A stretch of 64,000 nucleotides of DNA from the NCBI GenBank assembly GCA_015847255.1, contig JADLZK010011577.1, forward strand, positions 248,001 to 312,000, in the 5' to 3' direction. This document shows positions 37,465 to 48,500 of the stretch, one piece after another. Positions within the stretch are counted from its first letter, which is position 1. Each line of letters begins with the position of its first letter. The stretch is from Hyparrhenia diplandra (Eukaryota; Streptophyta; Magnoliopsida; Poales; Poaceae). Below the pieces are notes generated by a model that saw only the letters and a program-made list of their open reading frames with translations, was not told where the DNA came from and searched no databases. A program made the position numbers and the translations under genes.

Positions 37465-37760
37465 GGTATTGTTTAGTTGGCAAAAATTTATAACCCAACT
37501 TTCAATTTTTGCCACTCTCTATCTATCACATCACATTAAATACACTAAAAGACATATATTCAGAGTACTAAATGTAGGTAAAAAAGTAACTAACTACACA
37601 GTTTTAGATGTACATTCATGAGACAATTCTTTTGAGTGTAGTTACTCTATATGGTAGGATAATATTTACCACAAACAAAATGAAACGTGTTACGATTGTG
37701 TCGCTGCACGTATCTAAATTCTAACTATGGGTTACAAATTTTTGCAAATTAAACAAGGCC
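37465..37760. mobile_element. Tourist-like MITE (296 bp) with 3-bp TSD TAG
   Basis: The termini GGTATTGTTTAGTTGGCAAA and, reversed, GGCCTTGTTTAATTTGCAAA are followed by AATTT.TAAC on both sides. TAG flanks both ends (37462-37464 and 37761-37763). It lies about 0.9 kb before the likely transcription start of the GT14 gene. Confidence 0.8.
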
Positions 37761-38662
37761 TAGAGTGTATGTTTCTGCTTAAGTGCTTGGTAAATGCTCC
37801 AAATAAATGGTTAAAATTGTCTATTACATTTGTGTATTACCCCGTTCTTATATTATATTATTGTTGAAAAACGTGTAAATTTAGATAATTTCATTCGTGT
37901 AAGATGCCGCCGGGGCCACATTTGTGTTGGTTCTCATGAGGCATAAAATCCTAGGTAGTACGAATAATAAAATAAAATCCTAGGTACAGTACGAACCTTG
38001 AAAAGAGTGAGTGTCTAGTACGTACTGTACGTCTGTGACATGTTTTTATTTTTCTTTGGTCGTCGTTGAGAAAAACAGCAACAAATGTGACCAAACAAAG
38101 TCGGCAACTGAAACGGCTCACAGACGAGCGGGCCCCACTCCCTCCCCGACCGTTCCACACTTGCACTCCACTTGTAATAAACAAAGCGCGTGCGTGATGA
38201 GCCGCGATTGATTTCTCCACGCCGCGTGGGCCCTCTCCTTTCCTTTCCTCCCTCCCTACCGGGACACGTGCTGGCCCACCGTCAGTCGCCCTCTCCGCAC
38301 GCCGCCGGCCCAAACGGACCGACCCAGCCCACTTCCCCCTTCTCCACGCGCTCCTCCCTCTTCTCTTCTCCAAAAGAGCCTTTTCTTCTTCTCCTCGCGG
38401 ACACGTTGCGGGCCCCGCGTTCCGCCACTCTCGGTCTCGGGTCGGGTCTCCGCCCGGCGGGCCCCACCCGCGTTTCTGACCGTTTCACCCTTGTCTCGGG
38501 GCTGGGTCCCTCCTCCTTTCCTTTCCCTCCACGCCTCCTCCTCCTCTTCTTCTTCCTCGCCGCCCCGTCCTGCCTCGTCCGCGGCGACCTCACCGAGAAA
38601 GGGAGGAGAGAAATCTCGCTCGCGGTTGCGGTCGGGTCGTCGCCTTCGCCATTCCTCCTCCG

Positions 38663-39079
38663 ATAAATACACCCTCCCTCCTTCCTCCCCGAGCCCAGTC
38701 GCGTCGTCGCCCACTCTCCCCCCCTCCCTCCCTCTCTCTCCACATCCAGCTCGGTATCCACCAATCGACAGCGACCTCCTCCACGCGCTCCCCTCCCCTC
38801 CGTCCTTAGCCGCTAAGCGTCGTCCTTCCCTCTCCTCCGCACCGCGTCCCGTCTCGTGCCGACCTGCGCACACGCGGCTCGGCTCCACTCGACTCGTCGG
38901 CGCCGTCGAGCCCCAGCCCAGCACCGGCGCTGCCTGCCGCTACAAGAGGCGTCCGTCCATCCGTCGAACACCCCCCGCACCGAGACCACTCGCCTCCCCC
39001 TCCTCCGCTCCCGATCTCTCCACGCGGGTCGGAGATCGGCCTTATCCATCTCCCGATCCGGCCCGATCTACCCATCGAG
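38663..39079 (+). promoter_or_regulatory. TATA-like box and long pyrimidine-rich 5' UTR of the GT14 gene
   Basis: ATAAATAC at 38663-38670 is followed by CT-rich tracts (CCTCCCTCCCTCTCTCTCC), typical of grass core promoters, and then about 390 bases of GC-rich leader. A plus-strand frame is open from 38491 into the gene, but it is a Ser/Pro/Arg-rich reading of the promoter and leader, not an N-terminal extension. Confidence 0.5.
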
Positions 39080-41240
39080 ATGTGGTGCAACAGCGACGCG
39101 ACCGCCGCGAAGCAGATGCTCAAGTCCCGGGTCGGGACGGGCGTCGTCGGGGGTTACCCGTCCCCGGCGACGAGGAATCCGACTACTTCCCTCCAACCCC
39201 ACGCAAGGACTACTACTGGTGGTCGACGGGTCTCCTCAAACTCATCACGGCCACCGTCATCTTCATGGGCGGTGTGGTCCTCGGCCTCTCCGTCAGCGGC
39301 AGCGTGGCGCGGTACTACTACAACTCCTCCCACGCCGAGCTCTTCTTCCCGTCCACAACCTACGGGTGTGACCCAAGGGATCGGGACTGTGGGATGGGGC
39401 TCGCGTTCCGGGCGTTTGTTCATCCGCCGAGGCTCGCGCACTCCATGACGGATGATGAGCTCTTCTGGCGGGCCACGCTCGTGCCTAAGGCGGAGGAGTT
39501 TCCGTTCCAGCGAGTGCCGAAGGTTGCCTTCTTGTTTATGGCGCGGGGGCCTATCCCGTTTGCGCCGCTCTGGGATAAGTTCTTCCGTAATCATCAGGGG
39601 CTTTACTCTGTTTATGTACACACCGTGCCGGATTACAAGCTTAATGTCTCCAAGAACTCCGCCTTCTATGGCAGACAGATCCCCAGCGAGGTATTGTCTT
39701 TGCATTCGCTGATATATTTTTTTTTTTTTCCCCCCCATTTTGCTGCTACATTCATACAATACAATACAACCAATCCTCCAATAAGACTAAAGTGGTAGTG
39801 ATAATTCATCCATTCCCCTGTTTTGTTGTCATCCATCACCATGGCGTGAATCATCAGTACTAGCAAGCAAGTAGTAGCACATTGCAATCCATTATTGTTG
39901 CTGCTTGGGAATTTGCAATCCATCAGCTGCTTGGGAATTTGCATCGCATTATTGTTGCCTTTGTGCTGAAGAGGGAAAAAATAATAATCTGGTTGAGTGG
40001 CAGATAGCTGGTGCTTTGGTGGCCGCTTGTCATGCTAGTTGGTGGCTGCCATGTGACCAACTTGATTGAGATACGTTGTGTGCATAGGATTTGCTCTAGT
40101 AGGGAGGGCGAGAATATGCTTGCTTGTCCCAATGCTAGGTTGGTAAACTACTTAATTCGTTCAACAACTAGTGGCCTTCACGAATTTGAGATGATGAGAT
40201 TCTTGCTTGACAAATGTTCTCCTTCAATTATTTTTCACTAAAAAATAATACTAGTAATCAGTCAGTCAACAGGTTCGAGCTGACCTGCAATCATGATCAT
40301 TACTTTCCTCTATTCCTTTTTAGTGCTAAAGTTGTGCTTCTCCAGTTTCACTGTAATGTGTGCATTCCTCCCTATTCCTTTTAGTGCTAAAGTAGTGCTT
40401 CTCCAGTTTCCCTGTAATGTGTGCATTCCTCCCTATTCCTTTTAGTGCTAAAGTTGTGCTTCTCCAGTTTCCCTGTAATGTGCGCATTCCTTTGTCTCAC
40501 AGCACTATTCTCCTTATCGTGCACTTGCAGTTTATGCCCATTATCGATGGATACCTTTGTTCTTCCACGTTCTAATATTTAATTCCTTTCCAATGCAGGA
40601 GGTGTCTTGGGGATCAATAACCCTGGTGGATGCTGAGAAGCGCCTGCTGGCCAATGCCTTGCTGGATTTCTCGAATGGCGCTTTTGTGCTGCTCTCGGAG
40701 AGCTGCATTCCTGTGTTCAACTTCCGACTGTCTACGAGTACCTCATCAACTCGGCACACAGTTTCGTCGAGTCCTACAACATCGACACCCCTCAGTGTGC
40801 TGGCCGGTACAACCGTCGCATGGCTCCTCACATCATGGCCGATCAATGGAGAAAAGGTTCAGAGTGGTTTGAGCTTAACCGTGAGTTGGCTATCCAGATA
40901 GTAGCAGACTACAAGTACTACTCCATCTTCAGAAAGCACTGCAGGCCATCCTGTTATCCAGATGAGCATTACATACCCACTTATCTTCATTTGTTCCACG
41001 GGCCCCTCAACGCCAACAGGACCATCACATGGGTTGATTGGTCAAGAGGAGGCCCGCATCCAGCAAGTTATGGTGCTGCAGACATAACAGAAGACTTCAT
41101 CCAGGCCATCAGGAATAATGGAACACAATGCTTTTTACAACTCCAAGCCCACCTCTGTCTGCTACCTCTTTGCGAGGAAGTTTGCTCCTAATGCTTTGGG
41201 ACGGCTGATGAATATGACCTCGACGGTGTTGGACTTTTGA
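39080..41240 (+). CDS. GT14/DUF266 (core-2/I-branching-like, BC10-like) Golgi glycosyltransferase, frame broken three times
   Basis: Two coding exons, 39080-39690 and 40599-41240 (donor GAG|GTATTG, acceptor CAATGCAG), about 417 residues after correction. It is a type II membrane protein: short basic N-terminus (MWCNSDATAAKQMLKSR), SDYFPPTPRKDYYWW, then a membrane anchor at about residues 51-76 (LLKLITATVIFMGG). The lumenal domain has FLFMARGPIPFAPLW, FYGRQIPSE, FVLLSESCIPVFNF, HCRPSCYPDEHYIPTYLH, ITWVDWSRGGPHP and the C-terminus NMTSTVLDF. Rice BC10, a family member, affects cell-wall composition; donor and acceptor of this protein are unknown. Single-base breaks: one G missing at 39134-39136, one C missing at 40724-40725, one T extra at 41132-41136. 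All else matches the family closely. Confidence 0.93.
40321..40492. repeat. 61-bp minisatellite, three copies, in the GT14 intron
   Basis: TAGTGCTAAAG starts units at 40321, 40382 and 40443, an exact 61-bp period with a few substitutions; the last unit is partial. It lies wholly within intron 1. Confidence 0.92.
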
Positions 41241-42304
41241 GTCGTCCACCATGCGTCGTGGTCAGCATTTCGCTACTGAGGTATCACTATGGATGCGCGT
41301 GCCGGTCGGGGACTAGAACTACTCTACCATACTAGACTGGAGTCGGCAGCATGTGTTCACTATAGATGGATGATCAGAGATGGCTTTTCGCGTATGTGTC
41401 TCGTGGATGATGCTGTGTGGGACAGTGAAATTTGCTTCACTTATCCTGAAGCTGATCTGCAGAGTGATTGACAGATGGCACGTTACGGAGATGACATTTC
41501 TTTCACCTCCCATTCTTTTTTTAATATATCATAGTCATATGATAGAGCCAGGATCACCTTCTTTTCTTCTTCTTCCTCCTCCCCTATCGACTGTATTGAC
41601 TTGGTCAGACACTAATTTCTGTGAATATAACTTATCAATCATTGCTTTACTTAGTCTGGCATTGCCAGATGTCTCTGTATGCTTGATAGTTGTCTCTAAA
41701 CCTTGAAGTAACAGGTTGCCATTGGTTCTGTCGATGATGCTTAAGTATGGGTAAGCTAGACAGGGATGGAAGCAGCAGAATATGCCATATTCTTTGCATA
41801 GGGCACATTATGTAGAAATTGTGGCTGTCTTTTCAGGAAGGGGAAAAAAGTGGGCTCCTTTTTGAAAGGCACACATGAGCATGCCTATACCCTGCTGTTG
41901 CGTGCAGATTCTTGATCAGTTCAAACATGGGGGTTCCTGTGCTTATTCTTGTTCTTTATCAGTTCAAAGTTCAACCAGATTGCCACGAACATGCTTGATT
42001 GCCTTCATTTGACAGAGAAACCAATATTCTAAGATTGGCTGGTGAACATGGGGGACATGATTTAGGCTGGTGGTGCTGTTCCACAGCCTTGTCATGCCCT
42101 GGAGTTTGTAATATATAAAATCTATGAGCAGAGGTCCCTGGACCATGGTATTATAGTGGTTCTTTGTACTCTGTATCTAATCTAGCCTTGGTCTAATCTA
42201 ATCCAGGCATTAGTTTATGTGCTGCTACCTGTTTGTTTACTTGATATAATATCTGGTTGCAGTTAGATATTTGGGTAAATTCTGGCGTGCTCTTTCTTTT
42301 GTGT
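41241..42304 (+). other. 3' UTR of the GT14 gene and downstream sequence
   Basis: The stop is TGA 41238-41240. The following several hundred bases have no coding signal and probably hold the 3' UTR. The polyadenylation site cannot be placed. Nothing else is seen. Confidence 0.4.
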
Positions 42305-43745
42305 TGTGTGAATTGTACTGGTGGTGGTGTTTTTGATTCGTGGTGAAGAGAGGCGTGTCTGTGAGATTGGGTGAAAGTGACCTGTTTGTGGTGCTTGTGC
42401 CGTGTAAGCAAAGATGGTTGATTCTGTTGGTGATCTGGCGCGTCCTGGACTAGAAATAAGAAGAGATGAAAGTGATATGTCCTATGAATTGACCCCCACC
42501 CCCCAAAAAAAAAAAAGATTTTGAACTACTAGAAACAAAAAGGTATGAAAGTGATGCGTCCTGAATTCTGGAGTGTTGCTCTCTGAATTGGTTGAGAAGA
42601 AGATAAATCGTTCAACTTTATTGAGGATCTATATCATCCTTGAAATGCATTGGTGAAAGTGATAAGATGAGCATGGCCAGGTCTTTTAGTCGGAGGAGAA
42701 AGCAGCAACAACCACACTTGAAATGCATGCCTTATCCGTAGCAATTCTTGCAGCTTTCTCCACACCGGTTGATGCGTAGTGTAGATTCTTTCTTGTGTTC
42801 ATCAAATTTGTCTTCCATCTATTGGAGCATACGAAGAGACAAAACGTGCAGGTTGGGGCATTATTCTTGTGTGGACGTCCTTGATACAAATTGTATGATA
42901 CTGTGATTGTTACAGCAGCAGACCTAGAGAAGTAGAGATAGATATCTTGTTCATTTATCATGCACTACTGGTGATTCTTGCAGAGGCGATTCTTGCATCC
43001 TTCGCGCCAATTTATGAGCTTCTTCTCCCTCGCGCCATAGAAACAAGCCAAAAAGCCTTCTTTAGCTAGTGTGAGTTGTACTACTGGTGTAGTGGTGCTT
43101 TTGATTCTTGGTGTGTCTCTGAAATTGGGTGAAAATGACCTGTTTCTGGTGCTTGTGCTGTGTAAGCAAAGACGGTTGATTTCTGTTGGTGACCTGACAT
43201 GTCCTGGACTAGAAATAGAAAGGGATGGAAGTGATACTTCCTCAATTTTGGATTTGTGCTTCTGAATTGAATGAAAAGAAAAAAGATTTTGGACTAGAAA
43301 CAACAAGAGATGAAAATGATGCATCTGGATTTCTTCTGCCTCTGTGAATTGGTTGGGAAAAAAAGGAGGATAGGTCATTCAATTTTATTGTTCCCCAGAT
43401 GATCCTTTTGAAAAAAATATATCATCCTTTTTTTTGCCCCTATCTATCTATGTATCAGAAATAGAGGGAAAAGAACACAAGGACAGGTGATAGGATGAGC
43501 ATGGCCAAGTCTTTCAGTTGGAGGAAAAAGCAGCAGGAGCCCTTGAAATTCGTGTCTTATCTGTAGCAATTTCTTGTGGCTTCCTGCACAAGTGATGCGT
43601 AGATTCTTTCTGGTGCTTGTCAAATCAGTCATCATCATCCATTGAAGCATAATGAGAATATGTATATATATATATATATATATATATGAGATAGTATGAT
43701 TGTTACAGTAGCAGACCTAGAGATATGGATATCCAGTCCATTTGT
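42305..43745. repeat. Diverged tandem duplication, period about 770 bp
   Basis: 42305-42960 and 43065-43745 share, in order, GAAATTGGGTGAAA-type, GACCTGTTT.TGGTGCTTGTG, GTGTAAGCAAAG, GTCCTGGACTAGAAAT, GATGAGCATGGCCA and GCAGACCTAGAGA words. Both have many substitutions and indels. No protein is evident. Confidence 0.8.
43663..43687. repeat. (TA)n microsatellite
   Basis: About a dozen uninterrupted TA units inside the second copy of the 770-bp duplication; the equivalent place in the first copy lacks it. Confidence 0.9.
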
Positions 43746-44861
43746 CACACACACACAACACACATGTCAACAAGGACGGACGATTGGCAGGATTAGCGAG
43801 AGGTTAGGTCCATCCATAACCTCTTTGCAACACGTGACAAGCCATCAGACGGACAGACAGGGAGTGACGACGACACTAGCTACTCAACTGGAACGGCAAC
43901 AAAGAATGGTGAGATAAGAAGAAATTTGGAGGGATTTTTTTAGCAGAAAAGGAAGAAATTTGGAGGTCATTATTGTTGTATTGTAATGGGCTTCATAGGT
44001 TGATTATATAGAATACATGGGACTAACACTCCACGTGGTGAACACTATGGTACTATTTCTATTGCTCTAAAATTTCCCACAGTCAAACAGTAACAAGCTG
44101 ACAGGCTAACAGTAACATCTCTCCATAACACAACTAGCCCACCAGCCACCCCTCTTTTGCCTGGAATTCGATACATCATGTAAATTAGTAAATGTTTATT
44201 CTTTCACCTGAGTCGGAATCATATAGTCGTACATGGAAAGCATAATATAATTTGTTCTTACTTATGATCGTTACATTGCAACCTCATCAGCTCACATATA
44301 TGGACAGTAGCTGCAAAAAGAATAGGTAAACCTGCTTACGTGATGGTACAAGTAGCATTAACAGAGGTACAAGGAAATTTCAAGGACTCAGGTACAGGAA
44401 TGTGCCCAGTTCTAGAAATAATGTGGTCAGCATGTAAAAACAAAATCGGTTAGCAAATGAACATTCCAGAAAAAAAAAAAAAACCCTCACCAGATACAAG
44501 AATATGCCACTAGAAATAAATGTGGTCATCAGCATCTAAAAGGAAAAGTGTTCAACAAATGAACGCGCCAAAAAGAAGACCTATGGTCCAAAAACTGAAA
44601 AATGTCAGGAAAGGTAAAAAACCAGCAGGAATGACTTTTATTTTTTTACTCCACCCATGCAATCTTTACGGGTGGTTCCTTACACATTTGTCATCGTGGC
44701 CCACATGTCATAGATTCAGATGATCCCACTTGTCATTGACCCACACCCGAGTGTCATGGCAAAAAGTTAATTTATCCCCCACGGGTAGAACGATTTCAGA
44801 GTACTATATATATTATTTTCTTTCTTAATTATCATCCTGGAATACTCGAGAGGCCCTGCCG
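43746..44861. other. Intergenic, no gene recognised
   Basis: A weak internal duplication links about 44395-44470 with 44503-44580 (GAA.ATGTGGTCA, CAAATGAAC). No coding signal or element termini. Confidence 0.4.
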
Positions 44862-44870
44862 CCACCGGTT

Positions 44871-45043
44871 GGAAAAAAATTGGGTAGGGATGGTCCCACG
44901 CGGCTCCGTACGGACGCCAACGTAAATTATGTGCGGCACCGTGCGCTAATCGCTTTTTAATCGGGCTCGGCTCCCGGCTCCCGCACGCACGAGACACCAC
45001 GGCTCGGCAGCCTCGGCTAAATGACGTCGTAGATGGAAACAAA
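44871..45043 (+). repeat. Left terminal inverted repeat of the MULE
   Basis: Pairs with about 50655-50830. Shared words include GATGGTCCC, GCGCTAATCGCTTTTTAATC, CGGGAGCCGGGAGCCGAGC (reverse strand) and CTCGGCTAAATGACGT. Confidence 0.88.
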
Positions 45044-45325
45044 CTTAGGCTGCGCGGACTGTTTCGGAATTAGTAGATGGGAAAAAAAGGATGAAGTCAC
45101 GGTGACGCAACACGCTCAGGCTAATTTTTTTTTTTTTTTTTGCCAACATGCGCTCAGGCTACTTCGATTGTAGATGGCAAATCACATAGCGTCAGCAAAA
45201 AAAAAATCGAAAAAGGAGAAAACGGCGAACATTGCATAGTTATATATTTTGATTATAGCAATACCTGTATAGTGGAGAATTAACCAACATAGCATAGTTA
45301 TATATTTTGATCATAGCAGTATGTA

Positions 45326-45463
45326 ACTTTTTTTTTCTTAGATAATGGATAATAAAATCCGGCCTCTACATCCGAAGATGTACACAGGCTGTGTAACACA
45401 GCCAATTATTACAAACTTTCGGGAAACAAAAAGAAAAAGCCTCGGTCCCAAAATGACCCGGAA
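45326..45463 (-). mobile_element. Small retroposon (SINE or LINE tail, 138 bp) with 11-bp TSD
   Basis: AGCAGTATGTA occurs at 45315-45325 and 45464-45474, directly flanking the element. Read on the minus strand it ends ATTATCCATTATCTAAG followed by an A-run. An A-tail with a long target duplication means target-primed reverse transcription. It is too short to encode anything. It sits inside the MULE and is therefore younger than it. Confidence 0.8.
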
Positions 45464-45508
45464 AGCAGTATGTATCTGTATAGTAGGAAATTAATCAACA
45501 TAGCATAG

Positions 45509-48500
45509 TCATATATTTTCATCGAAATGTAACTGTCGAACAGACGAGGACATTGCAGCATCTTGCTGAACACCAATTAAAAGATCTGTAAATCCTCCTT
45601 GTTTGTAAGGTGCAGAAGCATATCCATCTTCGAACATCGAGAAAGGCGTGGTTGAATCATTGGCAAAAGTTTGACATAGCACTGGTACCACCACTGCCAC
45701 CAGCATAAGGGTCCTGTGCATAGATATGAAATGTATCATAGCAATTTCTTGTTAAAAAATAGGAAAAAATTAAGGACTGTAATTGATGACTTACAATAAA
45801 TTGGTTCGGATTAGCATTTGCATCTATATTTTCTGTAGCCTGATTTGTATCTCCTGTACATAGAAATTAAAATGAGCAAAAGTAATATAGAAGTAGGAAT
45901 GCTGGAAACAAAATAAGCTCCAAGAAAGATTGGATCAGTATACCTTTCTTCTTAACACTTTTCTTCTTTTTCCCTGTATTTTTTTCAAGTACGTTTGTGA
46001 CCTGTTTTTTCTTTGGACCTTTTGTCACATGATGAATTTTAAATGATATTCTACCGTTTAATGGGTCTGTTGCACAGTCAGTCAAAACAATGGGAACCTC
46101 ATCGGATTTCTCTTTCATCTTGCTTAGAGAAGCATCTGCTTCCAAATCCATTTTTTCAAGCCTTTCTCCAAATCATGAAGAAGTTCTGTTGATAGGGAAC
46201 ACTTCAATGCTATGGATGTCGCCAATCGTGAGATACGTGCAGCCCAAGTTTTGTTACTTTCCCTCCCACTTTCTTGTTTGGACTAGCAAGATAGTGATTG
46301 TGATCAAGTACAACCTTCTGACCTGTCCAAATTCCCTCTTTGCTAACACTGAACTGAATACGAGCATCACAACCTGTCCTTGTAATTTTTTTTTTGATGA
46401 TGTTTTCGTCGATGCCCTTCGTTACTGCAAACTATATATTTTTGATTGTTTGACGAGATTTTGTACCAAAATCTTCTCTAAGTTTGATATTGAGAAGAAC
46501 ATTAATAAGGAAAGATGGGAAGCAAATTGCATTATGTCTTGGTCGTGGCAAGCGAATCCATAGTGCTTCTTTTGATCAGTTGCTAGAAAGGGAAGCTAAC
46601 ATTTGTTTCTATACATAATGAGAAGGAGACGAGCTTGCATATACGCACATATGCGCTTCCAATATGCTGCAATGCCATGCATGCGTTTGCACCTTCGCGA
46701 GCAATCAAAGAAGTTAACAAGCATATGTATGATTCAATCAAAGAAGATAAGCTACCATTTGTACCGGCTTATGCATAGCACAGTGCCATGGATGCACGTA
46801 AGCGAGTCGACGTGCAAATGGAAGAAGCTAGTAATTGTGTGGGATTCTGCTTTGCCACAGGGCCGTATATGTATATATGTGGCCTTGACGTTCGTGCAAA
46901 GAAGCTAATAGAAGTTAGCAAGTGCATATATGTCTCAAACATGGGACAGCTAGCACCTAACAGGCAGCCACACAGTGTATGGCGTCCGTATACTAGAAGG
47001 TTGAGTACGTGTAGACCCTACATGTATTATACGGCGTATACATGATCTTGTACTTCGACCACTGTCCGGCCCGTGAACTTTTGGGCCGGCCTCGGATGAT
47101 GGCTTGAACCAGAATTCCTCTAGAAGGGCTATTACGTGAAGATAGTCATTGGGATGGATAAGCACATGCAAGCTTATCTTGTGTAACAGACTCCGTATAT
47201 CTCGCTCTCGCCAACAGCTTTCCGGCGGCGCGTGCGTACAGCCAGGAGAGCCCTACTGCAACCCTAGACGTTGCCTATATAAAGAAGCCCCTGGACTTCA
47301 CGAAACGGGGATCACACTTTGCATCAAGGCGCCGTCAGGCTGCCGAGCAGGGAGTGTATGATCGCATCGCCGCCGGCCGGAGGAGCGCCCAGGCGCTGGC
47401 TTGATCCAGCCCTGCCCTTGAATGAGGAGGACGATGGACATCCTCATAGCGCCGCCAGGCTTCTCTTCGGGAGTTCCAGGAAGCACATCTTCAAGATCCA
47501 TTGATCAACACCAACGTGCGGCTGCTAGCAAGTTCGTCGGCGGCCAGGCGTATCCAGTCCGTTGTGAGGAAGCTGCAAGCCCCTTCCGGAGCCGGAGATT
47601 GCGCATCGTTCCCTATGGCCAGATAATAACAAAAGTGCCGGACTGCGATAATCATCGCGTCACAAGGAGCCGGTGCGCTGCCGGTGGGCTTTGGCTTGCC
47701 GGTGGTGTTAGAGGTGTATAACACGTAGCCGCCGGCCCGCCGGAGTGACGGGACCCTGCAGGCGCTCGCCGGAGATGGGCCAGCCGATCACCATAAAGGG
47801 CAGCTGCCACGCACGGCGCCATCCATGACGATCCCGATCTACACCGCGACGCCAAGCCACCATGCCGGCGCCTTCGGCCAAGATCGGCATGGCAGATTGG
47901 ATCACAGCAAGGGCAGCCGCCATCACGGCGCCATCCATCCAGATCGAGACTTGACGCGGATCACCGGATACGGTCGTGCGTCAGCGCTGGCCGGCCCGGC
48001 CAGGATACCCACATCGACAGGTCGCACGTACTAAGGGAGCGCTGTTGTACGCATGCCCCGTGACGCCCAGCCACCAAGTCGCCGCCGGCCAATATCCATC
48101 GACAAGCAGGCCATCGCGTCGAGAGAGAGCGACGCCGAAGGCACGCCGTCGAGTCGGCGGCTATCTGCATCGCTTGGCCATATGCATGGCATGCGTATTT
48201 CCCATGGTGAGGATACGTATATATCTTGATTCTATTTTTTCTTGGTTCCTTCCTACTGGATGCAGGAACGGTCCGTGATCACCATGAAGCTGCCGGCCAG
48301 GATCCATCCATGGCCAGGCCATCCTCACGTAAAGAGGAGGGCAGGGTGCCTGCGACTTATCCATGAGCAGGCCGCTAGCCAAGCCATCATCAAGACGGCT
48401 GACGCAGAGGAGATGAGGAGGCGGCCGTCACATATGCCCGTGCGCTGCGTTCAACTTCATCCGTACCACGTCGCTGTCCTGGAAGCCGACGAGGAAGCCG

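Noticed and set aside
38491..39798. A 435-codon plus-strand frame running from the promoter into the GT14 gene
   Set aside because: The upstream part is low-complexity Ser/Pro/Arg sequence spanning the TATA-like box and leader. It joins the real protein only because one base is missing near 39134; the family N-terminus MWCNSDATAAKQML lies in the other frame.
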